This document shows, in pieces, positions 10,174 to 20,394 of a DNA stretch of 64,000 bases. Source of the stretch: Ganoderma boninense (lineage: Eukaryota > Basidiomycota > Agaricomycetes > Polyporales > Polyporaceae); NCBI GenBank assembly GCA_002900995.3, contig CM035310.1:3620096-3684095 (forward strand). The letters are read 5' to 3'. Made by a program: the position numbers and the translations under genes. How positions within the stretch are numbered: position 1 is the stretch's first letter; each line of letters begins with the position of its first letter. The notes under the pieces are model-generated. The model saw only the letters and a list, made by a program, of their open reading frames with translations, did not search any database and was not told the DNA's origin.

Positions 10174-12516
10174 ATGTGGCTGCTCAGCACCGACCGTGCC
10201 GAATTACGGTACTTCTCCCGGAACTTCGACGCAGACGGCGGCTACGCCATCCTCTCACACACCTGGGAGCGAGACGAGCAGACGTTCCAGGAAGTGGAGG
10301 CGATCGGCGAGCGGTGCCGGCGCGACGGCACGAACCCGCGGGACTTCGTGCACGCCAAGATCCGCAACTGCTGCCTCCTCGCCGAGAAGGAGGGCTACCG
10401 CTGGGTGTGGATCGACTCGTGCTGCATCGACAAGACGAGCAGCAGCGAGCTCTCCGAGGCCATCAACTCCATGTACCAGTGGTACACCGAGGCCGAGGTG
10501 TGCTACGCGTACCTCGCCGACGTCCCGGGCGACTGCGTCCTGGACGCGCCGGACTCCGCGTTCCGCAAGAGCCGGTGGCACACGCGCGGGTGGACGCTAC
10601 AGGAGCTCATCGCGCCCGACTTCGTCATCTTCCTCTCGGGGGACTGGCGCGAGCTCGGGAACAAGGCCGCGCTCGCGAAGCTGCTGCAGGAGGTCACGCG
10701 CGTCGACTCGCGCGTGCTCACGCGGGAGCTGAAGCCCGCGCACTGGTCGATCGCGGTGCGCATGTCCTGGGCGTCCAGCCGCAAGACGACGCGGGTCGAG
10801 GACGAGGCGTACTGCATGATGGGCCTGTTCGGGGTCAGCATGCCGACCAACTACGGCGAAGGCAGGCGGGCGTTCATCCGGCTCCAGTACGAGATCATGC
10901 AGCACGACTCGGACATGAGCCTCTTCGCGTTCGGCTACCGCGTCACACAGGACGACACCACTCTCACCTTCCATGCGGAGGACCAGGTCAACCACCCCTG
11001 GCAGTACCTCATGGCGGACTCGCCGCGCGAGCTCGACTACGGCTTCGGGTACATCCCGGACCTCGGAACAAACGCGAAGCAGCAGTATCCTCCTCCCCTC
11101 GTTAGTTCACGACGTGTTGTGCCTTTTCCGACTCCTTTGAGCTAACTAGCTTCGACAGGATTCAAAGGCGACGGGCCCCTTCGACGGTGTCGAGCTCCCA
11201 AGCGCCACTGTAACAAGCTACGGGATCCAGTTTCGGCTCCCCGTCCACGAGGCGGACGGTATCACGGTTGCGGTTACATTGTGTCAGGGCAGCGGTCACC
11301 ACTACGGTATTTTCCTAACGCGGGATAACAAGGGAAAAGACCCGAAGCGGCCGCGCTACTTCACCGGATGTGTCTACCAGCGCCCCTCGACGACAGGCTC
11401 TGCGACGTACGTCGCTCGCCTAGCGGACCTGGGGGAAGACCTGTACAACCTTACCTTCAATGGGAAGCCGATCAAAGCCTCTTGGCGCACAATCTACGTC
11501 GTGCCCACCGCCTCCGACTTGGACTCGAGCAGCGCTACCGCGCCGAACCTCATCCTCAACTGTGGCCCTGCCTCCCGCTTCCGCGTCCCCCGCTGGCTCA
11601 TCGCGCGGTTCACCACGCTCCAGTTCGAGGTGGACCAGGTCAGGAACACCGACACGCTCCAGGTCGTGCGGGTCCTCCACCGCTCCAAAGCACGCATCTT
11701 CGTCTCTCTCGGCTCCTGCACAGGCCAAAACTCCGGCGACGGCGACTCCGCGTCCGAGATCCCCGACTCCAACGCCGAGGCGCCGAACGGCGACGTCGCC
11801 AAGCCGCCGCAGCTCTGGGCGAAGGTGGACGTCGTGTCGCTGATCGACATGGACAGCTTCACGCACGACTGCGCGACGGACCACCTCGCGGGCGCGTCGT
11901 GGGCGGCCGGCTCGAAGACGTTTGGGGACGCGGAGCGGAAGGTGCGGCTGTCGTTCGTGCCGTCGACGCGCATGTCCGCGCCCGTGCTCGTCGTGCACGC
12001 GGAGCTCTTCGGGAGCACGTTCGAGGAGATGCTGCGCGACTCGAACATCGCGATCCCGACGTTTGACGACCTCAAGAGGGGCCGCCTCCCGCCCGTCGCC
12101 ATCCCCCTCTCCGCGCCGCACGTCGACCGCACCGAGTTCACGCCATCCCAGCGCGCCTCTCCCCTGGCGCTGGCGCAGGCCCCCCTCGAGCAGCAGCAGC
12201 AGCAGCAGGCGGAGGAGACGGTGGAGGACTCCGGTGAGACTGCCATTGCCCACGGCGCCCTGCGAGGTTACGACGCTGACGGCGCGGGTGCTGCGGCCTC
12301 CGGCTCCAAGGACGAGACCGTCGAGAGGAGCGAAAAGACAGGCACGATAAGCCGGTGGACGCGGAAAATGAAGGCGATGTCTTTGAGGGCGGACCGCAGC
12401 CCGGAACCTCCGACGCGGACGCAGTCGGTGAGTCTGCCAGTGCCAACTCTTCGTGCTCCTTATCGAGGGGGAACTAACTAACACCCACAACTGCTTCTTC
12501 CTTTCAGAAATCTTAG
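10174..12516 (+). CDS. HET-domain (heterokaryon incompatibility) protein
   Basis: Exons 10174-11100, 11159-12427 and 12508-12516 join in phase (GTTAGT/CAG and GTGAGT/CAG) to give about 734 residues. The protein opens MWLLSTDRAEL, the usual start of this basidiomycete family. The HET domain follows: YAILSHTW, WVWIDSCCID, SELSEAINSMYQWY, RGWTLQELIAP, then RMSWASSRKTTRVEDEAYCMMGLF and a GEGRRAFIRLQ segment. HET domains trigger cell death on non-self recognition in some fungi; most basidiomycete copies are uncharacterised. The C-terminal half (about residues 310-734) is poorly conserved, with a CAG-encoded glutamine run near 12192-12210. The last exon encodes only Lys-Ser before TAG. Confidence 0.88.
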
Positions 12517-13187
12517 ATGCGCGAGCCGGGGAGCAGGGTACGCAGGGAGGAACACGATTTCCGGTTAGTGAATGCCCTGTCGGTTTATATGGCTATACTG
12601 ATCGTTCGATGCAGACGTCCAACTCCTAGTGTACGTAAATACCAACCTGTTTGAGGGCCTGACACTTCCACTTCCTATACACCCATGGATTTCTCTTCAA
12701 CAGTCCCAATACATGGGGATATCACGGACATGTTCCACTTGGCGAAGAGCTTTTAAATATTCCAGGTGATCGGCCATACTAACAAGGACTTCCATCAACC
12801 CATTATTACCCTGAGCCAGGCGCATACACCTCCCATTCCTACAATTTCTTCTCCAACCATACCCGCAGCCTCGTGCACTGGCACTCTGTCTAAGGCCAGA
12901 CGGTGCGCGGAGGGAATGTTCCATATGTTTCCATGTCATAAATACGAACTGGTATGCCATACATTTATAATGCTACAGGAAGGACTCCAGCCGCTTCTGC
13001 GCCCCCCTTCACGTTATGTGTCCAAGAATACCGTACAGCCCCCGTCGAATCACAATCTATTCGCTTCAACGCTACGGAAGAAAGTTATACCCATCCGGCT
13101 CCCGTACGTCAGCAACGCAGGGATGCAGCGCCACAAGAAGACACACCGGCACTGCAACCTCTCCCTAGCGCTCAACCTCTCAAGATC
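12517..13187. other. No gene seen
   Basis: Intergenic stretch between the convergent HET gene and seven-helix gene B. Open frames at 12766-13380 on the plus strand show no motif and partly overlap the 3' exon of gene B in antisense. Probably 3' flanking sequence. Confidence 0.4.
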
Positions 13188-14811
13188 TCAAGCCTCGTCG
13201 CTTGCCGACATATCCTCCGAGAGCATCTTCTCCATGACGTCCAGCTTCTCGTCGCAATGGTCCGCCCACTCCGCGCTCGCAGTGTCGGACATCGTCGACA
13301 CAGACACGTGGATCGCGATAGGGCTCGCGAGGGGCGACGACAGGCGCCCTCGCCGCTCGACATCAACAGCGTGCATGTGAACCGCAGCCGTCGAAGTTGA
13401 CAAGCTCAGGCTTGGGTTCGGGATGATCTGGCACGAGCTTCCGTTCAGCTGGTGCATGGACCGCCGGCCGAGCTCCGCGGGCGACCCCGAGCAACAGCCA
13501 GAGCCGGAGCCCGAGGGCGCGCTGCGCGTTATCCGCACGACGATCAGCAGGAAGACGATGCCCTGTCGCGGGAGCAGTGGGTGCACCGCGTGTTAGCGTC
13601 CATTGCATTACGGCAGCCCGCTCAGATCAAGATGGGGGGACACGCACGATCACGGACGGGAAGACGCTGTGTAAGGCGGGGAACGCGATGGTGGGACTCG
13701 TGAACGAGGTCGCGGCGAGCGAGATCGACGCGACCGAGTAGATTGCGGCGGATTGGAGGATGGACTCGAAGACGCGCCACTTTGCGCCCCGGCACGAGGC
13801 GCGGGGGATGACGTCGTGGCTGCCCACGGAAGACGTGAGGATGCGCTTCATTATCAGGCCTGCCAAAAGTAGTTTGCAATGGAGGAGGAACGCAGTGAGC
13901 TACTCCGTATTGCGGCTGCTGTATGGGTGTCCACGAACGTACCGGTGGACAGCAGATTTGTCACAGCGGAGAGGATGAAGAACGCTTGGACAAGCGCATC
14001 GACGCACGAGGCGGCGTCCGTTTGCAGGGTCTTCATCACGATCGGTCCAGAGAACGAGATGTAGTATCCAATGACTGATGTTCCGTCGAATCAGGTTCTG
14101 AGAAACGAGGAAAAAGAGCCGACATACCGACTTCCCCGACAAGCAGAATGGCAGGCAGCACGATTACCCGTACTGACCGGTCCCACACAATATACGCTCG
14201 GTATGCCTGCGTGGCAGGATGAGGCAACGATTGTAGCAAGCAAAGAACGCGGCGCACCATGAAGCCGTCGCCAACCAACACTTGCGTGACGTATATCCCG
14301 AACTTCGCGGCGCCGAGAGTGTTGTTCAAGGCATTCCAGTCGTCAAACACTTTAGCCTCGCTTCGAAGGTCACCCCCCCTCGTGACGAAGGTGTCGAGGA
14401 GTATGTGCAGGTCGAGAGCCACGTGCTAAAGGCGAGATCGTCATTTCCTGCGTGAAACAATGTCGAAGAACTAAGCCACTCACCACGAGAGCCAGAACAA
14501 AGATGACGCTGCTCGCGGAAAACAGGACGACGTTACGCGTCGACCCGCCCCCGCTTCGCTTCCGTAACAGCAGGATCCACGTACAGATCCCATAAATCAC
14601 AGCGAACACGCCGAAGAGGAGCGCCTCGACGAAGAAAGCAGCGATGCCGGCGGAGAGCGTTGGTCGAACCATAGTGGCCTGCAGAAACAACATCGTCAGT
14701 AGCCTCCAGTGCCCGTGGAGAGGGACCCGACCCGCTCGGGTCGTCGTCTCTAAGGGACAGAGAGTAACGTTAACGCACCATGGGGTCGTTGGGCGCGCCG
14801 GAGTACGCCAT
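13188..14811 (-). CDS. Seven-helix membrane protein B, complete
   Basis: Seven exons give about 397 residues: 14811-14779, 14678-14484, 14425-14258, 14206-14128, 14074-13943, 13859-13648 and 13562-13188. All junctions are GT-AG and phases agree. The protein has an 11-codon first exon and a helix pair with FFVEALLFGVFAVIYGICTW. It continues with IYVTQVLVGDGFMV, AYRAYIVWDRSVRVIVLPAI, FFILSAVTNLL, and FESILQSAAIYSVASISL. The final helix GIVFLLIVVRI precedes a hydrophilic Ser-rich tail. About seven membrane segments are predicted by eye. The family is widespread in Agaricomycetes and, to my knowledge, has no assigned function. Gene B serves here as the reference for exon phases of the damaged copies. 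Confidence 0.82.
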
Positions 14812-15709
14812 GGCGACGCCCCGAAGTTCAGGCGGAGGGTCGACGTGCTTCGGGAGAGGCGAGCTCGGGGTCAGCCCGAGGCGCAAGCCACGGGATGGAT
14901 ATACGTATGCGTGCAGGCAAGAAGCCGCCGCCCATCACGATCACGAAATCGAAATCGAAGCGGATGGTATACTGCAAGATGGGAATAGCATGCACAAGGG
15001 GAAGCCGCCGCCAGAGTCATCGCCTTGGCGGCTTCGGGGGAGTAGGGGAGGGGGTTTAAGGTGCGTCGACGCGTGATCGCGCTGTCACTTTGGCTTCGGT
15101 CTGGGAGGTCCTGATCGAGAAGGGCGTGCGTGCGGGCTCGGAGCGGGTTCGCACGCCCCTGCTATCGTCTGTTTCAAAACCTTGGGCATGCAGTAGTGCT
15201 TCCATTCTCGCTGCATCTCGCCTCAGATGCCATCTGTCGAGGGGGAACGGAAGTTGAGCTGTGCGGAGGCGTGCACGGTCGACTGCACGATGAACGTCGC
15301 ACGAGTGGTTGGGAGAGGGACATAGATCGCAGTGGCGACGGTGACACACCGGCATGCGGCGGCTGCAGTGTATGTACGTACACTGCCAATGAATGAACGT
15401 GAGAACGGAAACGGAAGTGTACGGTGGTTGACCCGAGCTCACCGAGGGTCTCTCCGCGCCGCACTTCGACATTTAGTACTCAGCGTCGCGGGATAGATCG
15501 GGATACCAGGAAACGGTCCATGCGGCGCGCTGGTCATCTCGCACGGGAAGTCTAACGAGGCTTGATAAATACCGTCTGGTATAAATACTCGACGCTGACC
15601 ACAGCAAGGACACCAACACTGCATGAATGGGCACGCATCATCTCTCCCTCTTCGCGACTCTTGATACCTAACCCAGCGTCAGCTCCCCCAAAACCCAAAC
15701 TCAAACACA
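14812..15709. other. No gene seen
   Basis: About 0.9 kb between the start of gene B and the 3' end of gene C on the same strand. Several mid-size open frames overlap on both strands (15056-15472) but lack motifs and splice logic. It likely holds the promoter of gene B. Confidence 0.4.
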
Positions 15710-16257
15710 TCAGCACTCTCGCACCTCTAGTAGTGGCTCTGCGGGCCGCCCGCTCGCCTCCTTCTCAGTCTCAGCCCGAATCTGATCGTCTCCCCCCGCG
15801 CCCTTCGCAGGCGAGCCGCACGTCGAGTATTGGCCAGACGACAGCACGCTGTCGCGGTCGGACGTGTGCGTGACCGACACGTGGATGGCGATCGGGTGCG
15901 CCGAGCAGTCCAGGTCCTCCACGTCGTTGACCGTGATGCGCAGGCTCGGGCACGACATCGCCCTGGGGCCGCAGTCGTAGTTCAGGTTTCCCTCGAGCAT
16001 CGACGGGCCCGGGGGCGGGGCCTCCGGCACGGCGCTCAGGCATATCCGCGCGACGGTGATCGAGAAGACCATGCCCTGCATCGATGGCGCATACAGTCAG
16101 TCCGAGTCCGAGTCAGATGTGCAGGAACAACGTCATGACATGGAGCAGGGGGGGACGGAGGACGGGCGGGTGCAAAGGCGAAGGCGAAGATGAAGAAGCA
16201 TGAGCGACGTACGACGATGGGCGGGAAGACGTAGTGGCAGACGCTGAACCCCGCGGG
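15710..16257 (-). pseudogene. Seven-helix membrane protein C, 3' part, cut off by the LTR element
   Basis: The last exon (about 16076-15710) encodes GMVFSITVARICLSAV plus a hydrophilic tail ending at a stop at 15710. The end of the preceding exon (16257-16213, GFSVCHYVFPPIV before a GTACGT donor) is cut exactly at the 5' boundary of the retrotransposon. The remainder of the same exon resumes at 25559. Without the inserted element and one copy of the GCGGG duplication, the two parts make one family member. Confidence 0.75.
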
Positions 16258-16464
16258 TGTAACGGACTTGCAGACTAGATTAGATTAGATTACATTGTAT
16301 CTACGTGGCGGTGCAGCGCGCCTCATACAGAGGCGCGCTACGTGGCAAGAGTCCTTCAGCCTTTTACCACGATCACCGATACATTCGCACTTCTCCTATA
16401 GAGATTGGTGCAGCGTATTCTGGTCGTGTGTGAACCGGGCTCGATTCAACACATCAACGTAACA
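16258..16464 (+). repeat. 5' LTR
   Basis: 207 bp, TG...CA ends, identical by eye to the 3' LTR. It contains a triple AGATT repeat near its start. It also has a perfect 9-bp hairpin around position 16320 (GCGCGCCTC, 5-nt loop, GAGGCGCGC), which could form in the RNA. Confidence 0.95.
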
Positions 16465-16514
16465 CTTTTTTACGCTCCTCCACATCTTGTGGACTTCTAC
16501 AAGAGAAGTGCAAG

Positions 16515-17981
16515 ATGGTATCCGCCACCTCACATCAACCAACGCCCGGACGAGTATCTCGCTCGTCTCACCAGGGCACCGCGCGGCCAGAAGACGCGCC
16601 GCGCACTGCGTTCGAAGAAGAACGTCCCACACTAGAACACACTCCGATAAGGGACCCGGGCAACAATCTGTTCCTATTCCCGGCACTGGCAACCTCGACG
16701 CCGTACGGCGGCCGAGGCGAGGAAACTATACGTACAGCAACTAATATATCTAATTCACCTCAACTTCCGGGAGCTATGCCTCATACAGAGGCTGGCCCAT
16801 CGTCCGAGCAATTCAAGAACGTCACCACTCGGAAATCGTCAGGCAAGCGAGTGTCAGCAGACACCGGGNNNNNNNNNNNNNNNNNNNNNNNNNNNNNNNN
16901 NNNNNNNNNNNNNNNNNNNNNNNNNNNNNNNNNNNNNNNNNNNNNNNNNNNNNNNNNNNNNNNNNNNNGTCGAAGACTCAACATCACTGGCCCCGAGAAT
17001 GAAAGCGGCCGAGTCGATCTACTTAGTCAAGTGTTGAAAGAGAAAGCCGGCATATGGCTATATAACCACGTAGCCTCGCCAAATCGTCTTCGAGCTGTAT
17101 GGACGTTTGAAGAAGTCATCATAGCGTTATACCAACGCTTCGTGGTGACCGACTCCTTCCGTCAAGCGGAAGTCAACTTCAACAAAATCAAATGGGATAA
17201 TCAGACAGGATCTTTGGGGCTCATGGAAGAGCTAAATCATTGGGCAGGACAAATGATTCAACATCCTGATGAGAAGACCTTGAGGGATAAGTTCATATCA
17301 TGCATACCCGAACGACTGGAAACCGAGTTAATCAAGCAGCACGGACTTGACGTCGACTTCACGCTGTATGAAGAATGGTGCAACACGGCCATACGCATCC
17401 AGAAAGTGGAAGAAGATATGCGTATGAGACGCAAAATAACTAATCAATTGCACACGTCTAAGCAGCTACAAGTCGCGGCGGCATCAAACACGGTTCAAAG
17501 TCGGGCAGTAACGGCGAGGTCGCCAGCAGGCAAAAGCTCATCGTTTCGGCCAATACCCAAGGACAGTAATACACAGCCTGCAGCAGTGTATGTCAAGAAG
17601 ACGTCTTTCATCAGGAAGGACCAAAATCGACCGTCCGGGCCTTCAAGGCCACGAACAACTGCGCCAGCGCGACCATCATTGAAGATGGCGTCTGGCACGG
17701 ACATATCAAGGATCAATTGCTACAATTGCTGGGAGAAAGGACACATGAAGAAGGACTGCAAAAATCCTACAAGACCACCCCCAGCAGGAGTCAAGTTGTA
17801 CACCATGGAAATAAATGATCCTGATGAGCAAGAAGAAATTGAAGTGGATATAGAACCTCCAGACTCTGAAGATGAATCACTCAATGTATTTGAGGTACAA
17901 TCAGACAATGAATATGAACGGCCATCATTAGATGAGCCACCCGTTGGAAGCGGAATTGCGTACGATACATGTAAGTATTGA
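16515..17981 (+). CDS. gag: Retrotransposon gag polyprotein
   Basis: ATG at 16515, about 488 codons including an assembly gap of 100 N (residues about 119-151 unknown). The N-terminal 110 residues are Ser/Thr/Pro-rich. After the gap comes a Ty3-type capsid region: LLSQVLKEKAGIWLYNHV, FEEVIIALYQRFVV, then FISCIPERLETELIKQ. A single CCHC zinc knuckle lies near residue 403 (CYNCWEKGHMKKDC) and would bind the element's RNA. The C-terminus is acidic. The stop at 17979-17981 lies inside the start of the protease frame, with an overlap of about 50 bp, so pol expression would need a +1 shift or a separate start. Confidence 0.9.
   Translation: MVSATSHQPTPGRVSRSSHQGTARPEDAPRTAFEEERPTLEHTPIRDPGNNLFLFPALATSTPYGGRGEETIRTATNISNSPQLPGAMPHTEAGPSSEQFKNVTTRKSSGKRVSADTGXXXXXXXXXXXXXXXXXXXXXXXXXXXXXXXXXXRRLNITGPENESGRVDLLSQVLKEKAGIWLYNHVASPNRLRAVWTFEEVIIALYQRFVVTDSFRQAEVNFNKIKWDNQTGSLGLMEELNHWAGQMIQHPDEKTLRDKFISCIPERLETELIKQHGLDVDFTLYEEWCNTAIRIQKVEEDMRMRRKITNQLHTSKQLQVAAASNTVQSRAVTARSPAGKSSSFRPIPKDSNTQPAAVYVKKTSFIRKDQNRPSGPSRPRTTAPARPSLKMASGTDISRINCYNCWEKGHMKKDCKNPTRPPPAGVKLYTMEINDPDEQEEIEVDIEPPDSEDESLNVFEVQSDNEYERPSLDEPPVGSGIAYDTCKY
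16869..16968. other. Assembly gap (100 N)
   Basis: Exactly 100 undetermined bases, the conventional size for a gap of unknown length, inside gag. Apparent frame continuity across it has no meaning until it is sequenced. Confidence 0.99.
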
Positions 17982-18639
17982 CGAAGACGAGAAGAATGAA
18001 GAGTGGCTCGCGTTTGAACGAGAACATGCAGCAGAGTTCGAACAGATGAAGATGCTTCAATCTTTCCAATTGCAGACTGATGCGCCCAAGACTAGCCGCA
18101 ATTACTGGCTGTATGATCCAAGAGTCACAAGATTAACTGAAGACAAAGATCAGCCAGTCAGGGACATCAAAGCAATGCAACCTATCACCATTGAAGTGAA
18201 ACTCAATGGTGTTCCTTGCTATGTGCTGATAGACACGGGCTGCAACACAAATTCATTTGGGCCAATTACCGCACAAATAGTCAAGGCAGATCGTATTGAT
18301 CTGAAGGAACAAGTACAGCTACAATTAGGCATGAAAAGAAGCAGAACCAAGATCAACCACGGCACGAGGGTGAATGTGGAAGTGGGACCGGTCAAGGAAT
18401 TGGTGTATTTCGACATAGTGGACATCGACCGCTACGACGCGATCCTCGGAATGCCTTTCCTTACCAAGCACAAGGCCCATCTGGACCTAGGAAGACGGAC
18501 TTTCTCCATAGACGGAGTAAACATACCGGTTTACACGGCCATGGAGGAAGCAGAAGTTCGCAAAGACCGTGACCAGCGCCGTAGAACTACAGTGGCCAAG
18601 TACACGCTGGAAATTCAGAACACAACGGTACAAGAGTAG
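17932..18639 (+). CDS. Retrotransposon aspartic protease segment of pol
   Basis: This frame overlaps the end of gag in the +1 frame. It carries the retropepsin active site LIDTGCNTNSFG at about residue 100, followed by DRYDAILGMPFL, the second signature of Ty3-type proteases. It would dimerise and cleave Gag and Pol. The ATG at 17932 opens the frame. The TAG at 18637-18639 separates it from reverse transcriptase in the same frame. That stop could be a readthrough or loss-of-function change, and I cannot decide from one copy. Confidence 0.88.
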   Translation: MSHPLEAELRTIHVSIDEDEKNEEWLAFEREHAAEFEQMKMLQSFQLQTDAPKTSRNYWLYDPRVTRLTEDKDQPVRDIKAMQPITIEVKLNGVPCYVLIDTGCNTNSFGPITAQIVKADRIDLKEQVQLQLGMKRSRTKINHGTRVNVEVGPVKELVYFDIVDIDRYDAILGMPFLTKHKAHLDLGRRTFSIDGVNIPVYTAMEEAEVRKDRDQRRRTTVAKYTLEIQNTTVQE

Positions 18640-20394
18640 GATACCGTGGCGGGAAGCATCGCAGTAGAGCCTCCCCATTCCCGCTACGTGAAGAATAAAG
18701 TGTCGTCCGAGGGGGAGGAGGACAGTCAGAAGACAGTTTTTGCGGAAAGAAAGCAGGCCGAGGTATCATCAAAGATATCTCAGCCCTTCTTGAAAAGCGA
18801 ACGACACCAAGGAAGGAAGAGTGACATACAGTCACCAATCACAGCAGAACGGTTCATACCAACGATTCACTCATCAAATCCAAAACATGAACAGTTCATA
18901 TTCAACAGAGCTCAAGAATTACAGGAGATATTCCTGCAAGCAATGACTGAGTTAATTGATGAAGAAGAAATCCGCAAGTCTCACAGAGAGCCAGCGGAGC
19001 AAGGCAGTGAAGAAGAGAAGTTGCAAGAACTCCGGGATAAATGGTTCCAAGCTTACGAGGACATGCTACGTCCCCCGCCCCCGGAACTCCCGCCTTGGCG
19101 CGAGGTGAACCACAGAATTCCGCTCATGGATGAGCAGAAGCAATATCATTACCGAACACCAAGATGCCCAGAAAGTGTCAGGGAAGAACTGTCTGAGAAA
19201 ATCAGCAAGTATGTAGCAGCTAAGTGGTGGGAGCCAGCGACTGTACAACAAGCGGCACCATTACTCTGTGTAGCCAAGAAAAATGGCAAACTACGTACTG
19301 TAGTTGATGCCAGACAACACAATGACAACACGATCAAAGATGTAACTCCATTGCCAGACCAAGACCAGATCCGTATGGACGTAGCAAGAGCTAAATACCG
19401 GTCAAAAATTGACTTGTCGGACGCGTACGAGCAAGTTCGTATCGTTGCTCAAGATATATGGAAGACGGCATTTGCAACTCCCTACGGAACGTTCATCAGC
19501 AATGTCATGCAACAAGGCGATTGCAATGCACCAGCAACCTTCCAGCGACTCATGACCACTATCTTTAGAGACTACATTGGACGGTTTGTTCATGTATATC
19601 TGGATGACATATTTGTCTTCTCAGACTCTATTGAAGAACATGAGAAGCATCTCAAATTAGTCCTGGACAAGCTACGTGAAGTAAAGCTTTATCTGAGTAA
19701 AAGCAAGCTAGACCTGTATTCCAAGCGCATGGACTGTCTGGGTCATATCATTGATGATAATGGCCTACATGCTGATGCAGACAAGATGGCAAGAATAAGG
19801 GAATGGAGAGCTCCCCGCTCTTACCACGAAGTCCAACGATTCGTGGGACTCGTCAATTATTTGGCGCAATTCATGCCAGATGTATCAGCATTCACATCTC
19901 CGCTAACTGACATGGAGCACAATGACAGACCTTTCATCTGGCGTCCACTTCACCAAGAATGCCTCAATGCAATCAAGGTCATGGCCTGTAAGGCACCAAT
20001 ATTGAGGCCAATAGATCCCAAGAAAGAGGAAACTATATGGCTCATCTGTGATGCTTCAATTTATGGCCTAGGGGCACTGTATGGACAGGGCAAGGACTGG
20101 CAGACATGTCGTCCAGCTGGATTCTTGTCCAAGAAGTTCACCAGTGCCCAGCGGGCCTATCACACTTATGAACAAGAAGCACTAGCAATATTGGAAGGAC
20201 TGTTGAAATGGGAAGACAAGTTATTAGGGCGCAAATTTGTCATTGTAACAGACCACAAGGCTTTGGAATTCTTCAAGCAAACTACTGCTCCAAATAACCG
20301 CCAGATACGATGGTTGGAATACATGGCCAGGTTTGACTACACGTTGCGACACGTCCCTGGCAAGGACAACAAAGTAGCTGACTGTCTGTCATGA
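18640..20394 (+). CDS. pol: Retrotransposon reverse transcriptase and RNase H segment of pol
   Basis: The same frame as the protease continues after its TAG. Reverse transcriptase motifs appear in order: LLCVAKKNGKLRTVVDAR, SKIDLSDAYEQVRI, GDCNAPATFQRLM, FVHVYLDDIFVFS (YLDD active site near 19600), and LGHIIDDNGL. RNase H follows, with WLICDASIYGLGALYGQ, TYEQEALAIL, and FVIVTDHKALEFF. The segment ends at a TGA at 20392-20394, right after KVADCLS. Related fungal elements, as I recall them, have Arg at this position before a YYEN motif, and YYEN follows the stop here. A CGA-to-TGA change is therefore the simplest reading. No initiator is needed if translated as a fusion. Confidence 0.92.
   Translation, partial: DTVAGSIAVEPPHSRYVKNKVSSEGEEDSQKTVFAERKQAEVSSKISQPFLKSERHQGRKSDIQSPITAERFIPTIHSSNPKHEQFIFNRAQELQEIFLQAMTELIDEEEIRKSHREPAEQGSEEEKLQELRDKWFQAYEDMLRPPPPELPPWREVNHRIPLMDEQKQYHYRTPRCPESVREELSEKISKYVAAKWWEPATVQQAAPLLCVAKKNGKLRTVVDARQHNDNTIKDVTPLPDQDQIRMDVARAKYRSKIDLSDAYEQVRIVAQDIWKTAFATPYGTFISNVMQQGDCNAPATFQRLMTTIFRDYIGRFVHVYLDDIFVFSDSIEEHEKHLKLVLDKLREVKLYLSKSKLDLYSKRMDCLGHIIDDNGLHADADKMARIREWRAPRSYHEVQRFVGLVNYLAQFMPDVSAFTSPLTDMEHNDRPFIWRPLHQECLNAIKVMACKAPILRPIDPKKEETIWLICDASIYGLGALYGQGKDWQTCRPAGFLSKKFTSAQRAYHTYEQEALAILEGLLKWEDKLLGRKFVIVTDHKALEFFKQTTAPNNRQIRWLEYMARFDYTLRHVPGKDNKVADCLS

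Noticed and set aside
11420..12490. 356-codon ORF antisense to the HET gene
   Set aside because: An Arg/Val/Gly-rich shadow of a GC-rich exon with no domain; the sense strand has clear HET motifs and matching introns.
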